A stretch of DNA of 64,000 bases from Neocallimastix lanati (nom. inval.) (GCA_016946835.1 JACVTC010000142.1:62001-126000), one strand, 5' to 3'; shown: positions 40,440 through 54,480, counted from the first letter of the stretch. Translations and numbers: made by a program. The notes: generated by a model not told the origin, from the sequence alone.

Positions 40440-42285
40440 ATGGATAATAATAATGATGATAATAATATTTGTAGTAATATTAATTTTTCAAAAATAAGGA
40501 CGAAGTCAAAATTGGAAATATATAATCGTCAATGTTGGATTTGTCTTCAGAATGAATTTAAAGATGAAATTAATCCAATATCAGGAAAACCCGACCTTAT
40601 AGATCCCAATGAAAAGTGGTTAACCCCATGTCGTTGTAAAGGTTCAACACAATATGTAGTAAGTAATATATTTTATTAAAATTTGAAAAATGTATTATAT
40701 ATATATTTATTAATAAAAATAATTTTTATAACATAAAAATATCTAAAAATTATATTTAATAATATAAATAATAAAATGATAAAAATAATTTTTATAACAT
40801 AAAAATATCTAAAAATTATATTTAATAATATAAATAATAAAATGATAAAAATAATTTTTATAACATAAAAATATCTAAAAATTATATTTAATAATATAAA
40901 TAATAAAATGATAAAAATAATTTTTATAACATAAAAATATCTAAAAATTATATTTAATAATATAAATAATAAAATGATAAAAATAATTTTTATAACATAA
41001 AAATATCTAAAAATTATATTTAATAATGTAAATAATAAAATGATAAAAATAATTTTTATAACATAAAAATATCTAAAAATTATATTTAATAATATAAATA
41101 ATAAAATTATAAAAATAATTTTATAAAATATATTTATCTATTTAAGCATGAAGAATGTTTAATAAATTGGATTAAATTAAAAAGAGAAATGGACCAAAAA
41201 AGTAAACTTTGTTGTCCAAGTTGTCAGACACCTTACACCATTTTAATTCCAAAAAAAACTTTATTTCAACAATTTTGTTTTTACGTAGTTGATAAAACAA
41301 ACCAAATATTACAACTTTTACCACTTGTTATTAAATATATTTGTATTAGTTATTGTATATGGGAATTTAATTACTTTTATGGGTATGTATATATAATGTC
41401 TTTATGTATATTATAATTAATATTATGAACTAAAAAAATTATATGTAATAACATATTCGATACATATATCTTTTATTGTTTTATTTGACATTTTTAAATT
41501 TTAATAGAAAGTTTATTCTGACAACAATGTTTGAAAAAGAATTTAAAAATGAGAGATTAAGTAAAAATATAGAATTACAAGATTTTTTATTTAGATGTTT
41601 CCCAGCAACTTTAATATGTATGTATCTTTCTTTTTATATATATACAAGATATCTACATAATTAAAATAACGTATTTTTAATATTATATTTCTATGATATA
41701 AAATAATATAAATATAATAAAAATATTATATTTGATGCTTGAATAATACTAGTTTTACTAATGAATTTTTAAATGTTATATTAATGTTAATAGCGATGTT
41801 ATTTATTCCATGGGAATTTTCATTTTTGATTAGTGCCGCAATTATGCAATTTACCACTGATAAAGAAATAATGATAGCTATGATTTTATTATATTCTGTT
41901 TCATGCGATTTCTTCTCTTCTGCAATAAGATTATTTTTAGATTATATTTATACTTTAAAACTTAATTTTTGTTTAAGAGATGATGAAAAAACCAAAGAAC
42001 AAAAACGTTTAATAAAATTATCAAGATCTATATCTTTTCCAAATGCTAGAGTACATATAAACGAAAACTTTATTTCACCTTCATCATTTATTTTAAAAAT
42101 TCATATTTTGGAAGAAACTCAAAATCTTATGCAAGCAAATCCCCAAGTTCTTTATGTTGAATATGAAAAAGCAATTATTTTATTAGCAGTAATAAAAAGT
42201 AAAATACTTCATTTCTTGTTAACTGAAACTAACAGAAATGCTAACATTCGCAGACAACAGAATGAAGCTAACATAATAAATAATA

Positions 42286-42324
<39 letters not shown>

Positions 42325-43781
42325 TCAATAATGATAATAATAATAATAATATTAATAACAATAACAATAGAGCAATCAATAATGGAGTAAACAATATGAA
42401 TAATAATAACAATGATAATAGTAATAATATTAATATAAATGTAAATAATTTAAATAAAAATTTAAGTATATCTACAATGAATGTGAATGTAAATAGTAAT
42501 TATAATAATGTTCTCAATGATAATGAATTTAATAGAAAGACTAATAATTTCAATGAAAAAAATACTCATGTTAGGCATCATAAAAAATGTCAGTCTTTAC
42601 CTCCATATTTAAATAAAGATCTTTTAAAAGATAAAGCTTATTCATGCTCAGATTTAAGTCATGATGAAGACTGTCATTGTAACAAATTAATGGAAGATAA
42701 AAGCATTTCAATTACTAATATGTTAGATGATAATAATGATAATTCCTTTCAATATCTATTAAATAATCCAAGAAGTAAAAAGTATGGTGAAATGATTGAT
42801 AGCAATATTGATGATAAATTAAAAAGTTCTCTTAAAAATATTCTTTCAAATAAAGAAAATAATTTTATGAAGATTTTAAATAAACAAAAATCTTTATATA
42901 CAAAATTAACTGCTAGTAATACATCATTAAATAAAGGTAGTAGTTTATCCCCAACTAAAGATCAAAAAATGATAAATAAAGAACATGTTTTATCTAATAA
43001 TTCTTTAAATAATCCATCTTCATCTAATGTTATTGCTAGCTCATCTAAAAATATATCATCTTTATCATCACCTTCAAAACCAAGTAGAAGGAGTAATTTA
43101 TCATCATCATTTAAACAAGATGATTCATTTATTGATAGTATAGAGAATAATTCCAGTAAAAATAACAATACTAAATTAAATGACAATAATCACAATAGCA
43201 GCGATAATAATAGCATGGATAAAAAGAATCCACAAAATAGTATAACTAATAATACAAAAAATAATGTATCAAATAATACCCAAAATAATGTACATAATAA
43301 TGTACAAAATAATATACCCAATATTGCACAAAATAATGTTCAAAATAATGTACAAAATAATGTACAAAATAATGAAAGAAATAATGCACAAAATATGAAT
43401 AATCATGGAAACAAAGAAGCATATTTAACTATAAATATTACTAATGTGAATACTCATATTAAAAATTTAATAATAAAAACTTTATCTTTACCAGTTATAG
43501 CATTAATAATTGGAAGATTAATAAACTGGTCTGTATTAATTGTTCAATTATTATTGAAAAATCTTCATTTATCTAACGATATTGAATATAATGATGTTTT
43601 AAGCAGTTTTAAAACAAATTCATTAATATATACATCTATTGGTATTATTATTGCATCTTCATTTTCAGATTTTTGTAATTTGTATTACAATTATTCCAAA
43701 AATATAGAAAAACAAAAATTAATAGTTTTAAATCATCAAGATTTTTCAAAAAATTTAAGTAATTATACTTCAATCAATTAA
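40440..43781 (+). CDS. MARCHF5: MARCHF5-like RING-CH membrane E3 ubiquitin ligase (4 exons, 865 aa)
   Basis: Exons 40440-40658, 41147-41382, 41508-41621 and 41753-43781 give 2598 nt in frame. A C4HC3 RING-CH finger occupies residues 32-99: CWIC (C32, C35), PCRCKGSTQYVHEEC (C64, C66, H74, C77) and CCPSC (C96, C99). This is close to the MARCHF5 pattern PCRCRGSTKWVHQAC...CPQC. Four hydrophobic segments follow: one near 125-145, two between about 180 and 260, and one or two at the C-terminus (LPVIALIIGRLINW and IYTSIGIIIASSFSDF). The C-terminal FCNLYYNYSKN..LIVLNH parallels the MARCHF5 tail. MARCHF5 sits in the mitochondrial outer membrane. Unlike it, this protein has a roughly 400-residue Asn-rich insert (about residues 340-745), with poly-Asn and degenerate VQNN repeats. 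The exon 3 donor (GTATCT at 41622) was chosen because it alone keeps the frame. Confidence 0.85.
40714..41125. repeat. 66-bp minisatellite, six copies, in RING-CH intron 1
   Basis: The marker ACATAAAAATATCTAAAAA recurs at 40731, 40797, 40863, 40929, 40995 and 41061, a strict 66-bp period. A degenerate seventh partial copy sits beside the 3' splice site. The copies are almost identical (one A-to-G change near 41023, one G-to-T near 41108). The array makes up most of intron 1 (40659-41146). There are no spacers, so it is not CRISPR-like. Confidence 0.95.
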
Positions 43782-44108
43782 TATATATATATATATAATT
43801 ATTTCTTTTTTGTTATTCTTTTCATATATATATATATATATTGATATTTATTATTTTAATAATTTTTTTTCTCAAAATTATATTATTTAAAAAGTATAAA
43901 TATTATTATAATTATTTTTTATTATAGAATTATTTATTTATTTATTTATTTTATTTACTTTATTATTTTAAATATAAATATATATAAATTCATGTATATA
44001 TATTTTATTTATTTATATTTTATTTAATAAATTCTATCTATAATTGTATTCTTTTTTTTTTTTTTTTTTTACATATTTCTGTAATATGCTATTATAAAAA
44101 GATAACAT

Positions 44109-44155
<47 letters not shown>

Positions 44156-44353
44156 AAATTATATAAATATACATAAACATTAAAAAATGCTTTACTAATT
44201 CAATACTGCATATTAAGTTACGTGATAATTATAATAGTAAAATCTAAATACATTTAACTTATTTATTATCATTTGTTTATTTTATTGTGATTTTCAGATT
44301 TAACATATTAATTTATATGACAATTTATTACATTAAACCTTCCAAATCTAATA

Positions 44354-44394
<41 letters not shown>

Positions 44395-44987
44395 TTGTTG
44401 TTGTTGTTGTTGTTGTTGAATTGTAACTATTATATTTGTGCATACAACTGCAATCCCAATAATTACTAGTTTTACTACAATAATAAAATTTTTGAGTAGT
44501 AATAATCTGATGTACCTTCATTTATCATAATTTTTTACTACATTTAATTAATATTTTTATTTTAAAAATTAGAATTTTTAATTATTTATATTAAATCAAT
44601 ATATAATTTTTATTTATGGTTAAAATTTTGAAAGAACTATTATCTAAAAAAAAAAAAAAAAAAAAAAAAATTAACAGATTCTGAAATAGAAGCCCCTACC
44701 AAAATTGTTTGTATTTTTAAAAAAATGTTCATGTAATTAATAAATGAATAAATAAATAAAGATAAAGTTTGCAATAATTGCTGAACTAATATATATATAT
44801 ATATAAAAAAAAAAAATATGATTTAAAAATTGTAAAGAATACTGAAACAATTATAGGCAAAGAAGAAATTGGGATATATAATATGTTATAAAAAAATGAA
44901 ATAAAAGCAAAACAAAACAAAATTAAAAAAAATATATTTATGTAACGTAACATGATAACAACATTTATTTTTTATAATTATTGTTAT

Positions 44988-45033
<46 letters not shown>

Positions 45034-45177
45034 TTTTTATTTTATTCTTTTATTTTATTAATTTTTTTATATAGATTAACAAATAGATATAAAAATTAAA
45101 AAATATTAATTACTTTTTTTTTAAGAAAGTATTTATAAAGATTTATAAAAGTTTTTTTAAAAAAAAAATTATTAAAT

Positions 45178-45219
<42 letters not shown>

Positions 45220-45791
45220 TTTTAATAATAAAAATATTTAAATTAAAAGAGCTGTTGTTAATAGATTATAAAAGCAACAAATTATTATAATAAAAAAAAT
45301 TATTGAATATTATAAATATTATTATAAATAAATAATTAAATATATATATATATATAAATAAAAAAAAATTATAAAAGATATAAAACTATTTTAATGCAAT
45401 ATAAAAAATAAAAATAAAAAAATATAAAAAATATAACAATATTTCACTGTTAAAAAAAAAAAAAAAAACAATAACAATAACAATAAAGTACATATGATTT
45501 AAATTATTTAATAGCTATATCTTTGATTATATTAATTATTAAGTTTTTTTTTTTGTTTTTTTTGTTTTTTTTGTTTTTTGTTTTAATAACCAAATTTGTA
45601 AATTATTTATATATGTATTGAAATATCTGATATATGATTAAAATAAATAACAATTTATTATTATTATTATTAGTAGTAGTACAGTATTAAGGATTAACAT
45701 TTAAATATTAATTTATAAACTAATTTTAATAATAGTATTATATATATGGATGGTTGATTGTATATTTTATAAAATTTAATATATTTTAAGA

Positions 45792-45822
<31 letters not shown>

Positions 45823-45975
45823 GTTATTGTTATAAATAAGATATGAATATATTTATCGTAATTTCATTGTATTACTAAAGTTATTTAATTGTCATACGAT
45901 TTTTTTTTTTAATTGTCATTAAATATGGATTATTTATTTATTTATTTATTACATTATTTTTCTCATTCTCTTTCT
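43782..45975. other. Intergenic between convergent genes
   Basis: About 2.2 kb with very long homopolymers: a T run at 44110-44152 (43 bases), a T run at 44356-44393 (38 bases) followed directly by eight GTT triplets, an A run near 44646-44670, (TA)n tracts at about 44992-45024 and 45187-45214, and a T run near 45797-45822. No supported gene. Confidence 0.6.
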
Positions 45976-47699
45976 TTAATCATAAGAAAAATAGTTTCCT
46001 TTAAATAGTTTTTTAATATTTTTTTGGCTTTTCTTATTTTGCTTTTTTCTAAGATTTATATGGAAAAATTTTTTTATAATATTTCTTTTTAATTTTACAG
46101 AAGATGCCTTTGAAGCAATTGAAAGAGCCGATATTGAAGAGAAGGATATATCCCCTTTAGGAACAGAGGATATACAATTAGGAGATTTAAATTGAGGTGA
46201 ACATAAGTTGACATTTTCTATAGGAAGGTTAGGTTGATGTAGTCCTGAAATAAATTCATTTGGAGTAACTTGTTCAGTTGATATTATCGGTGATGAACTT
46301 AGTATAGGACTTCTTAAAAATGGTGGAGAATTTGGGGGAATAATTCTAGTAAAAGGTGGTGAACCTGGGGTAGGACTTCGTATAGTTTTAATTACAGTAT
46401 ATTTATTAGTTGATCTTCGGTAACGAATACTTCCATTACTATGACCTTTCTTCACAGATAAATGACCCACTTCTACATGTTTTGGTGTATTTCTTCCTCT
46501 ATTGACAGAGTTATTATATTTGATATTTTGGGTATTCTTTTTTTTATAATTTTTGATACTTTTATTTTTAGTTACTGATTTTTTTGGACTATCAGAATTA
46601 TTATTATCATTACCATTACTATTTTCATTGTTGTTATAATCAATTTCATCAATCCATTCCTCATTATTATCATCTTCCAAAATTTCATTATTATTAGTCT
46701 TTTTATCATTTGATATCATCTCTTTTTTCTTTTCTTCGTCTATTTTTTCAACAGTTAAACCGTTATTTTCAATATTTTCTACTTTTTGATTTTGAATTCC
46801 ATTAATTTCTTGGTTTTTTATTTTTTGATCATCTTGATGACTAATTTCTTGATTATTTATTTGATATGATTTTTTTTGTATCTTTATTTCCTGATTTTCA
46901 TATTTATTAGCTCCTTGTTTGTCTATTTCAGTCAAATTACTTGAATTATTATTCTCTTCAAAAGATGAAAAGGGTGTATTTTTAATATTTGTTCTTTGAA
47001 TTAATGGATGAGAAATTCTACGAACAACTGAATGATTAACATTCATATTGCTGTTTTGATTGTTCTCTTTATTTTGGCGTGGAATTGGAGAAGGGTTCTT
47101 ATTGTTTGAAGGTTCCAATGAAGAATTATTATATGGTTGTACATTAGATAAATCAAATACTGCAATACTGTGACGATAATCACGATTGTTTTTATTACTT
47201 TTATTGTTATTATCTTTACTAGTATTTTTAATTATTTTGTTCTTCAGTTTTGAAATGCTAAAAAGCTTATTTTTATTTTTAGAACTATTTGATGAAGAGT
47301 CTTCATCTTCAAATAAAATTCTACTAGGTAACACCAAATCATTTTTACTTTCTTTTTTATTCAGACTTTGAGATGATGATGAACGCCTTGGTGATAATGA
47401 TTTAAAGTATGAGAATGTTTTACTTAATCTAGAAGACTTATGTTTTACTATATTATCAGGTTTAGCTGGAATTTCAAAAGATAACGGAGAAATGCTGGAT
47501 CGACTAATATTTGAAGAATATTTTGGTGTTGGTGTTTTATTTCTTAAGCTATTGTCTGGTGAACGCTTTGGTGTAGTAGGTAATGAATTTACATTATTGT
47601 TAGTATTAATTCTATTCAAGTTTGCCATATTGACAGTATATCTTTTATTATTCGTATTATTTAAATAATCCTTTAAGTTATTTGGTAACAAATTATTAA

Positions 47700-47738
<39 letters not shown>

Positions 47739-50006
47739 CTTTTAAATTATTTTGTGATGATTGAATTGAATTTGAAACAATTTCATGGTTTTGTTTATCA
47801 TTTTTAACTTCTATATTAAGACTTTGATGCTTTTTACTTTGTGTGCTACGTTTTGGAATATTTGGTAATTTATTTTTATTATCATTAGTATTACTAACTT
47901 CAGTATAGATATTTGTATTTTTAAAATCATTGATTGTATCGATATTGGTGGAATTATTAGAATTAGGTAATTGCAAAAGTTCAATATTAGTTGATAATTT
48001 AATGTTATCTATGCTGTATCTTTTCTGTTTATTTATTAATCCTTTAATACCATTTTTGTTTTCTAAATTGTGAGTTGGAGGTGGATCATATCTTTTAGAT
48101 AAATCTTTTCTACTACCCAAGGATGAACTTCTTCTTAATATTTTTACTGGAGGATTAAATTGGGGTGTGATTTTAACCAGATCATTTTCATTTTCATTAG
48201 TGTTATTTATTGATGAAGTTGATAGTTGTTGTTGATATTGCTGTTGATGTTTATAATGTTGATGCGGTATTGGAGGCTTAGAATGATTATTTTTTAATAA
48301 TTTTGATGATTGAAGATTATGATTTGGTGTATTTGAATTAGAAGAATAAGAATAAACTTCACTCAAAGAATAATTCTTTGGGTTAACTAAATGAATTTCT
48401 TTTTTCAATGGATTTTCAGTATTAAGTGTTTTATCGACTGATGTTTTATCGATAGTATTTATATCAGCAGATGAATTTTTATTATTCATAATTTCTTTGT
48501 ATAGTTTTGACATTGAATCTGTTCTAAATAATATGCCATTAATATTATGTCCTTTTTCTTCTTTTTGAATATTATCTTTATCCATATCATATACCTCAAT
48601 ATTTTGATTAGCAATGAATGAATTTTCTGATGGATCATTTTGTGAACAAGATATAGATTCTAAGGGTCCTTTTTCAGATTTTGTTATACTTTCAATAATG
48701 CTGATATCACGTGAAATGGATTTGTATAATTTATTGAAAGAGTCCGATTCTAATAAGAAATCTTGTTTAACTTTACTTTCATCTTTATGAGCTTTAAAGC
48801 TTTCCAAAGATAGTACTGGTTTTACATGTAATATATTTGAATTTATACTTTCTTTATCATCCGATACCTCTGTTGAACTTTTAACTATATTATCATCTCT
48901 ATTATCAATTCCATCATCATCCTTATATTCATTAACGGAGATTACATTATTTTCCGTTATATCTTCACTCTGTAATTTATTATTTTCTAAGCTTGTAATA
49001 ACATTAGAAGGCGGTGGTTGTGGTGTTTCTGTTATACCTAATTCAGTTATAGGTTTTTTATTATCTTCAATAATTTCTAAATTATTATCATTTGGTTTTG
49101 CTATATTAAATAGTACAATTTATTATATTTGTATAATAAAAAAAATTTTTTTAGAAATTTTTAAAATAAATAGTAAAGTAATACATAATGGTAAAATATT
49201 AATAAAAATAAAATAAAAAAAATTAAATTTAATTAAATTAAATTATACTAAATTAAATTAAGATTATATTTAATATATATTTAATATTTACTTTTTTCGT
49301 TGATAACAACTTCAACAGATTTTAATAATATTTTTACAATAGGTTTCATAGTAATACAAGGACTAGCATTTAATGAAAGGTGCTTATTATTAATTTTATC
49401 AGTTGTCAAATCATTTTTAAAATTATTATTAAATATAATTCTTTTCTTTTTCGGAATTAAATGGTTATTTCCAAAGCCCAATCTAATGGAATTAACAATT
49501 CTATCATAGGTCTGAAGAAATGGATCCAATTTAGCATTTCCATTCATTTTTGTAAATCTATATATATTGTCATTGAAAGAATTTGTATTTTTTTCAATTA
49601 CTTTGAAATTTTATTTTAATAATATGTTAATAAATAAAAATAAAAATATATAAATATATATAAATATATTATCACATTAATTTGTATTAATTACATAAAC
49701 TTTATATATTAATAAACTATATAAATATGATACAACTAAGAAAAAAAAAAAAAGGTTTTTTTTTTTTATATTTTTTTGTACACTTTAGAAATTTTTGTTT
49801 TATTTTTAGTAATAATAAAATAATTTTAAAACTGAAATGTATAATTTAAAAATACCCTTTGAAGTTACACTAGATGATAATACAGGTCTTAAAGATAAAG
49901 GTGATCTTGTAGAATTTTTAAAATCTGACAATTCTAATGTATTTTTATTAAATAATGGAGAGTAGTATTTTTTCTCTTCCTTTTTTTTTGTTGTTATTTT
50001 TTCCAT
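45976..50006 (-). CDS. Ser/Asn-rich orphan protein (3 exons, 1194 aa), unrecognised
   Basis: Model: 50006-49856, 49600-49292, 49100-45976, summing to 3585 nt in frame. The acceptor at 49601 was chosen because it is the only one found that joins exon 1 to the frame through FNDNIYRFTKMNGNAKLDPF. A later acceptor (AG at 49559-49558) would hit a stop at once. If exon 1 is wrong, translation could start at Met 49547. The protein is mostly low complexity: poly-Asn, Ser-rich stretches, Pro-directed sites (RSPTPGSPPFTR, NSPPFLRSPILSSSPI, SSLGSRKDLSKRYDPPP) and Arg/Lys-Ser clusters. The most ordered-looking part is DPFLQTYDRIVNSIRLGFG near residue 75. It ends with a Lys-rich tail (FFHINLRKKQNKKSQKNI). 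No domain or transmembrane segment is recognised. It looks like a disordered, phosphorylation-prone scaffold or signalling protein, which is inference. Confidence 0.75.
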
Positions 50007-50579
50007 TGTTTTGTTATTTCTAATCTTTATATATTTAAATTAAATAAAAAATATTCTTGATAACTTTTAATTAGTATAAAAAAATAGTTTGTTTAGTATA
50101 ATAAGATATTTAATAATTTTTATTATATCCAATTTAGTTTTTTCTTGATTATATAAATTAATATTTTTCATATATCCTAGATTAACAATTTTTGAAATAA
50201 TAATAAAAATTGAAGTATAAAAAAATATATATATAAAATTTTTAATTATTAGAATAATTATTATTTGTTTCAATGTATTATTTTTTTTAACAAACAATTT
50301 ATTATTAATTTTTTTGAGATATAATTAAAAAAAATTTTATCTATATTTACATATTTAAATAAATTATTAAAATGAATTATTTATCCAAGTTTTTTTTAAT
50401 ATGATGTAATAAATAAATAGATAATTAAATAAATAATTTAATTTAATATTGAATAAATAAGTAAATAAATATATAAATTAATGAAATTTTAAATTAATAA
50501 TAAAAAATAATAATAAATACTGATATGATAATAATGTGAAAAATAATATAAAATATAATGACATAAATTTTTTTTAAAT

Positions 50580-50631
<52 letters not shown>

Positions 50632-50773
50632 TTTTAATTTACTGATTAAACTGAATTAATTTAAATGATATATTGTACATAGATAAATTAAATAATATTT
50701 TAACATTTTTCAATATTTTTAAATTAATAAAGAACAATTTAATAGTAATAGCATATCTTTTACTTATTTAATT

Positions 50774-50912
50774 TATTTTTCATGTTCTTATCCTATACTT
50801 TATTATTTAATTTTTTTTTAACTATTTTTTTATTTTTTATTTTTTTATCTTTTTATTTTTTTTTATTTTCATGTTCTTATCCTATACTTTATTATTTAAT
50901 TTTTTTTTAACT
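50774..50912. repeat. Partial direct repeat, 89-bp offset
   Basis: The string CATGTTCTTATCCTATACTT with its following TTATTTAATTTT run begins at 50781 and again at 50870, with T-rich filler between. It is a local duplication in non-coding DNA. Confidence 0.75.
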
Positions 50913-52173
50913 TTTTTTTTTTTTAAATTTTTTATATCATATTAAAAGTTTTATTTTTTAATTTTTATTTTTAATTTTTTTTATTTTTTATTTTTTTTTT
51001 TTTTAATTTTATATTAATATATTACAATTATTTTTTTTATTAACCATTTTATAAAATATTAATATATAGTATTAGTATATATTTTATAAAGTCATTGAAA
51101 ACCAAAAATTCAATAAATGTTTAATTATATTTTAAATTAAAATTTTTACTATTAAATAATTAAAAAGCTATTATAAAAAATTTTTAATTAAATTTTTAAT
51201 TTTAATTAAACTATTTCAACCAATAACTTTAAGTTATATATTAATTAAATTTTAAGAAAAAAAAAAAAAGATAGTATATGTAACAGTTTTATAAATTATT
51301 TTTTTTTAAGGTTATATTTTTATTTTATATTATTCAATAAGTTTTTTTATGTATCATATATATCCAAAGGCCATTTATTTATTAAAATTAAGAAATAAAG
51401 ATAATAATATGATTTTGTAATACTAATAATTTTAACATTAAATTATATGTAAATATTAACAAGTAAATTCATCAAGTTTATATTTGATTTATCAAACATG
51501 AAATGTTTATTCAAAACAATGAAAAAAAATTTTTTTTTTAAATTAGAGTTTAAAACAATATTCAAGATCTTAAATTTACCTTTATATATACATATATATT
51601 CTTTTACTATTCTTTAATTTTATTTTTTAAATTTTCATTAAATAATTAAATAATAAATTTTGATAATACTTATAAGTTCTTATTATTATTATTATTAAAT
51701 TTACTCCATTATTTCATTATTATAATAATAAAGTATTGTTGAAAATATAAAATAATAATAACATTTTAAATTTTTAAAATTATTATCATTACTTTAATTA
51801 TAATTAGATGTATGTTATAATTTTATTATTTCGAAAAAATATTTTTAAATTAATGCATCCTCGGTGATTTAAAATATTAATACATGATCTTTTTTTTATT
51901 ATTATTATTATTATTATTTCTTTGACTATGTATCAATTTAATTTTTTATTCTAATATATATATATTATCACTTCAATATATAATTTTAAAAAAATATATA
52001 AACTCAATATTTATATTTTTCTTTATATTCTCTTTCTATATATTCTCTTATTCTTTCAATTCACCATAAATATATTAGAAATTATTTATTTAGAATAAAA
52101 AAAAATATTAACAATATATTTATATACTAAAGTATGTAAATTTATATTATTAATATTAGATATTGCTTATTTT

Positions 52174-52291
52174 AATAATAATAATAATAATAATAATAAT
52201 AGTAATAGTAATAGTAATAATAATAATAGTAATAGTAATAATAATAATAATAATAGTACTAATAATAGTAATAATAATAATAATAATAATA
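52174..52291. repeat. (TAA/TAG)n compound microsatellite
   Basis: Nearly 40 triplets of AAT with interspersed AGT variants. The variants (AGT blocks near 52200-52240) show partial duplication within the array. Confidence 0.85.
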
Positions 52292-53192
52292 AGATTATTT
52301 TAAAAATCTTTATAACATTAATCAAAATTTCAAATATTTAATAAATATTTAATATTATATTTTATTTAATTGGCTTATTTAACTGATAAAATGTCTAGAT
52401 TAATTTGAAATTATAGAACTTCATATTATAAAATAATTAATTGGTAATAAATATTATATAATGTCAAAATAATTTTAGGAAAACATTTTATATAAAAATA
52501 AAATTAAATTATATAAAGAATTAAAATTGAATTTGATTTATTATATTTATATATACATATATATATATATATTTCTTTTTTCATCAATGATATAGACAAA
52601 ATTAAATTATTTATTCATTATTATTTGTTAACTTTAAATGTGAAATTTTATTCATAATTAAATTATTTGTTAATATTATTAATAATAATCTCTTATTCTT
52701 TATTATTAAATATTACATATTAATAAAATATAAAATTTTAAATATTAATAAAACGTTTCATATATAAAGAATTTTAATAAGATTTTTTGTTCAATAAATC
52801 TCATTAATTATTAAATATTAATTTTGAGTTAAGATTTGCTCAAACTTAACGCTAATCAAACTAAATCCTTGACAATAATAATATTTTTTTCTAATAAATA
52901 AATTAAAGGAAAAAAAAACCCTTATTTAATCTTTCGAAGTAATTGAGTTATTCTATTGAGAAAATTAAATTTTAAATAATATTAAAAATTGTTTATTGAA
53001 ATTAATAAATAAATAAAAAAGACAAATAAGAATAAAAATGTAAAAGAATTTAAAGTTTATAATAAAGGCTTAAATATATATATATATATCATTGAATAAT
53101 CATAATAATTATAATAATATATAATTTATATTTAAATTATATAAAGTATTTATTATATAATTTTAAAAAAGATTTTTATATTAATAAATAAA

Positions 53193-53240
<48 letters not shown>

Positions 53241-53431
53241 AGAAGAGAATCAATAATAAAAGATAAAAAAATAAAAAAAAAGTTAAAAAAAGTTAAAAAA
53301 ATATATAAGTATTTTTTATTTTAATCGATATAATTATTTATAATTTAAAAAACAATATATAATAACATTTTATAATCACAGCAATAAAAAATATTAAATA
53401 TATTCAAAGAAAATATCAATAAATTAAATTT

Positions 53432-54480
53432 TAATGAAGTAATTAGCACAATTGAAATAGATAATAGTCTATTCAAAATTATAACTAATAAAAAAAATAT
53501 ACAAAATATAAATAATATGAATATGAAATCATTTGAAAATAATCTTATAGAAATTCCTAATGATACATAAAAAATTCTTATTTTAATATAACTGATTCCT
53601 CGACTATAATATCTATAATATTAATAATTTAAAAAATCAAATTTAAAAATATAACAGTCACAATAAAGTCATGTGAAGATTGTAATTCATCAAAAAATTG
53701 CAAAACTACCCAACAAAAGAAGTAAGTTCAGGTCTGAGAAACAAGGAGATTTAATGTATAGTGATAAAGGATTGGAAAGTGCTAATGGAGAAAACTATTT
53801 AGTAATTTTTGTGGAAACCTTCCCAAGGAAAATATCGATATACAATGTAAAAAGAAAAAAAAAAGGAATTAGGGATGTTGCTACTAACTTTCTTAATTAT
53901 TTGAAAAGCACATCTTGACCTTAATATCAAATACTTTAAACCAGACAAAGCCTCTGAATAAAGTAAACCAACCCTCAATAAATTATATGATATTCATGAT
54001 ACTATTCATTTAACTACTGCCCATCAAAAATTCTTAAGAATTAGGAAAATCTGAAAGAAATAGCAGAATTTCAAAAAATTGTATGAATGCAATTCTAAAA
54101 TACTCAAATTTAAATATAAAATATTGACCATATACTATTAAAACTGTAGTCAACATTAAAAATAATGTACCTCATAAAGGAATAAATAATAAACTTCTTA
54201 ATATGGAATGGTATGGACCTAATAGTATAAAATATGAAAAAAAGTAAAAGCTTTTGGATTCCTAATAATCTATGATAGTTAAGTAAAATGTTAATAAATT
54301 AAATTAGTAAGAGCTGAAAAAATGCAAATGCTTATGTAATCCTAGATGTCCAAAATGGAAAAATATATTTAAAAAGAAATGTTGAATTTCATGAAACAAT
54401 ATTCATAAATCCAGAGATATAGATGAGCATAATATTGTTATAAATAAAAATTTAAGTTCTGAATAATATTGAATGTACCA
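53432..54480 (+). pseudogene. Shredded Ty1/copia remnant (integrase region)
   Basis: Pieces of a copia polyprotein can be read in shifting frames. 53670-53705 holds a CEDCNSSKNCK-like zinc-finger half. 53673-53918 encodes QGDLMYSDKGLESANGENYL, then VIFVETFPRKISIYNVK, matching the copia integrase opening GDL.HSD..GP...GG..Y...F.DD.SR. Later fragments are HLTTAHQKFLR near 54005 and NKLLNMEWYG near 54190. Stops or frame changes occur about every 50-250 bp, so it is long dead. The C-terminal side runs into a Glu/Asn/Lys-rich linker (54473-54640) before a poly-A run. No LTRs were found. Confidence 0.65.

Larger units (their letters stand above)
50007..53400. other. Intergenic, repeat-rich, no gene seen
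   Basis: About 3.4 kb. It holds a (TTTA)n tract at 50580-50634, a partial direct repeat with 89-bp offset (50774-50912), a (TAA/TAG)n array at 52174-52291, and a 43-base A run at 53196-53238. A hydrophobic open stretch at 50297-50067 (minus) is Ile/Phe/Tyr-only in character and is not accepted as a gene. Confidence 0.6.

Noticed and set aside
40714-41125. CRISPR-like array
   Set aside because: The 66-bp units are contiguous with no unique spacers, and the DNA is eukaryotic intron.
49541-49557. Acceptor at 49558 for the Ser/Asn-rich gene
   Set aside because: Joining exon 1 there puts a stop a few codons later; the acceptor at 49601 keeps the frame open.
50067-50297. Minus-strand 76-aa hydrophobic open frame
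   Set aside because: Composition is only Ile/Phe/Tyr/Lys/Asn as expected from random A/T sequence; no motif or splice context.
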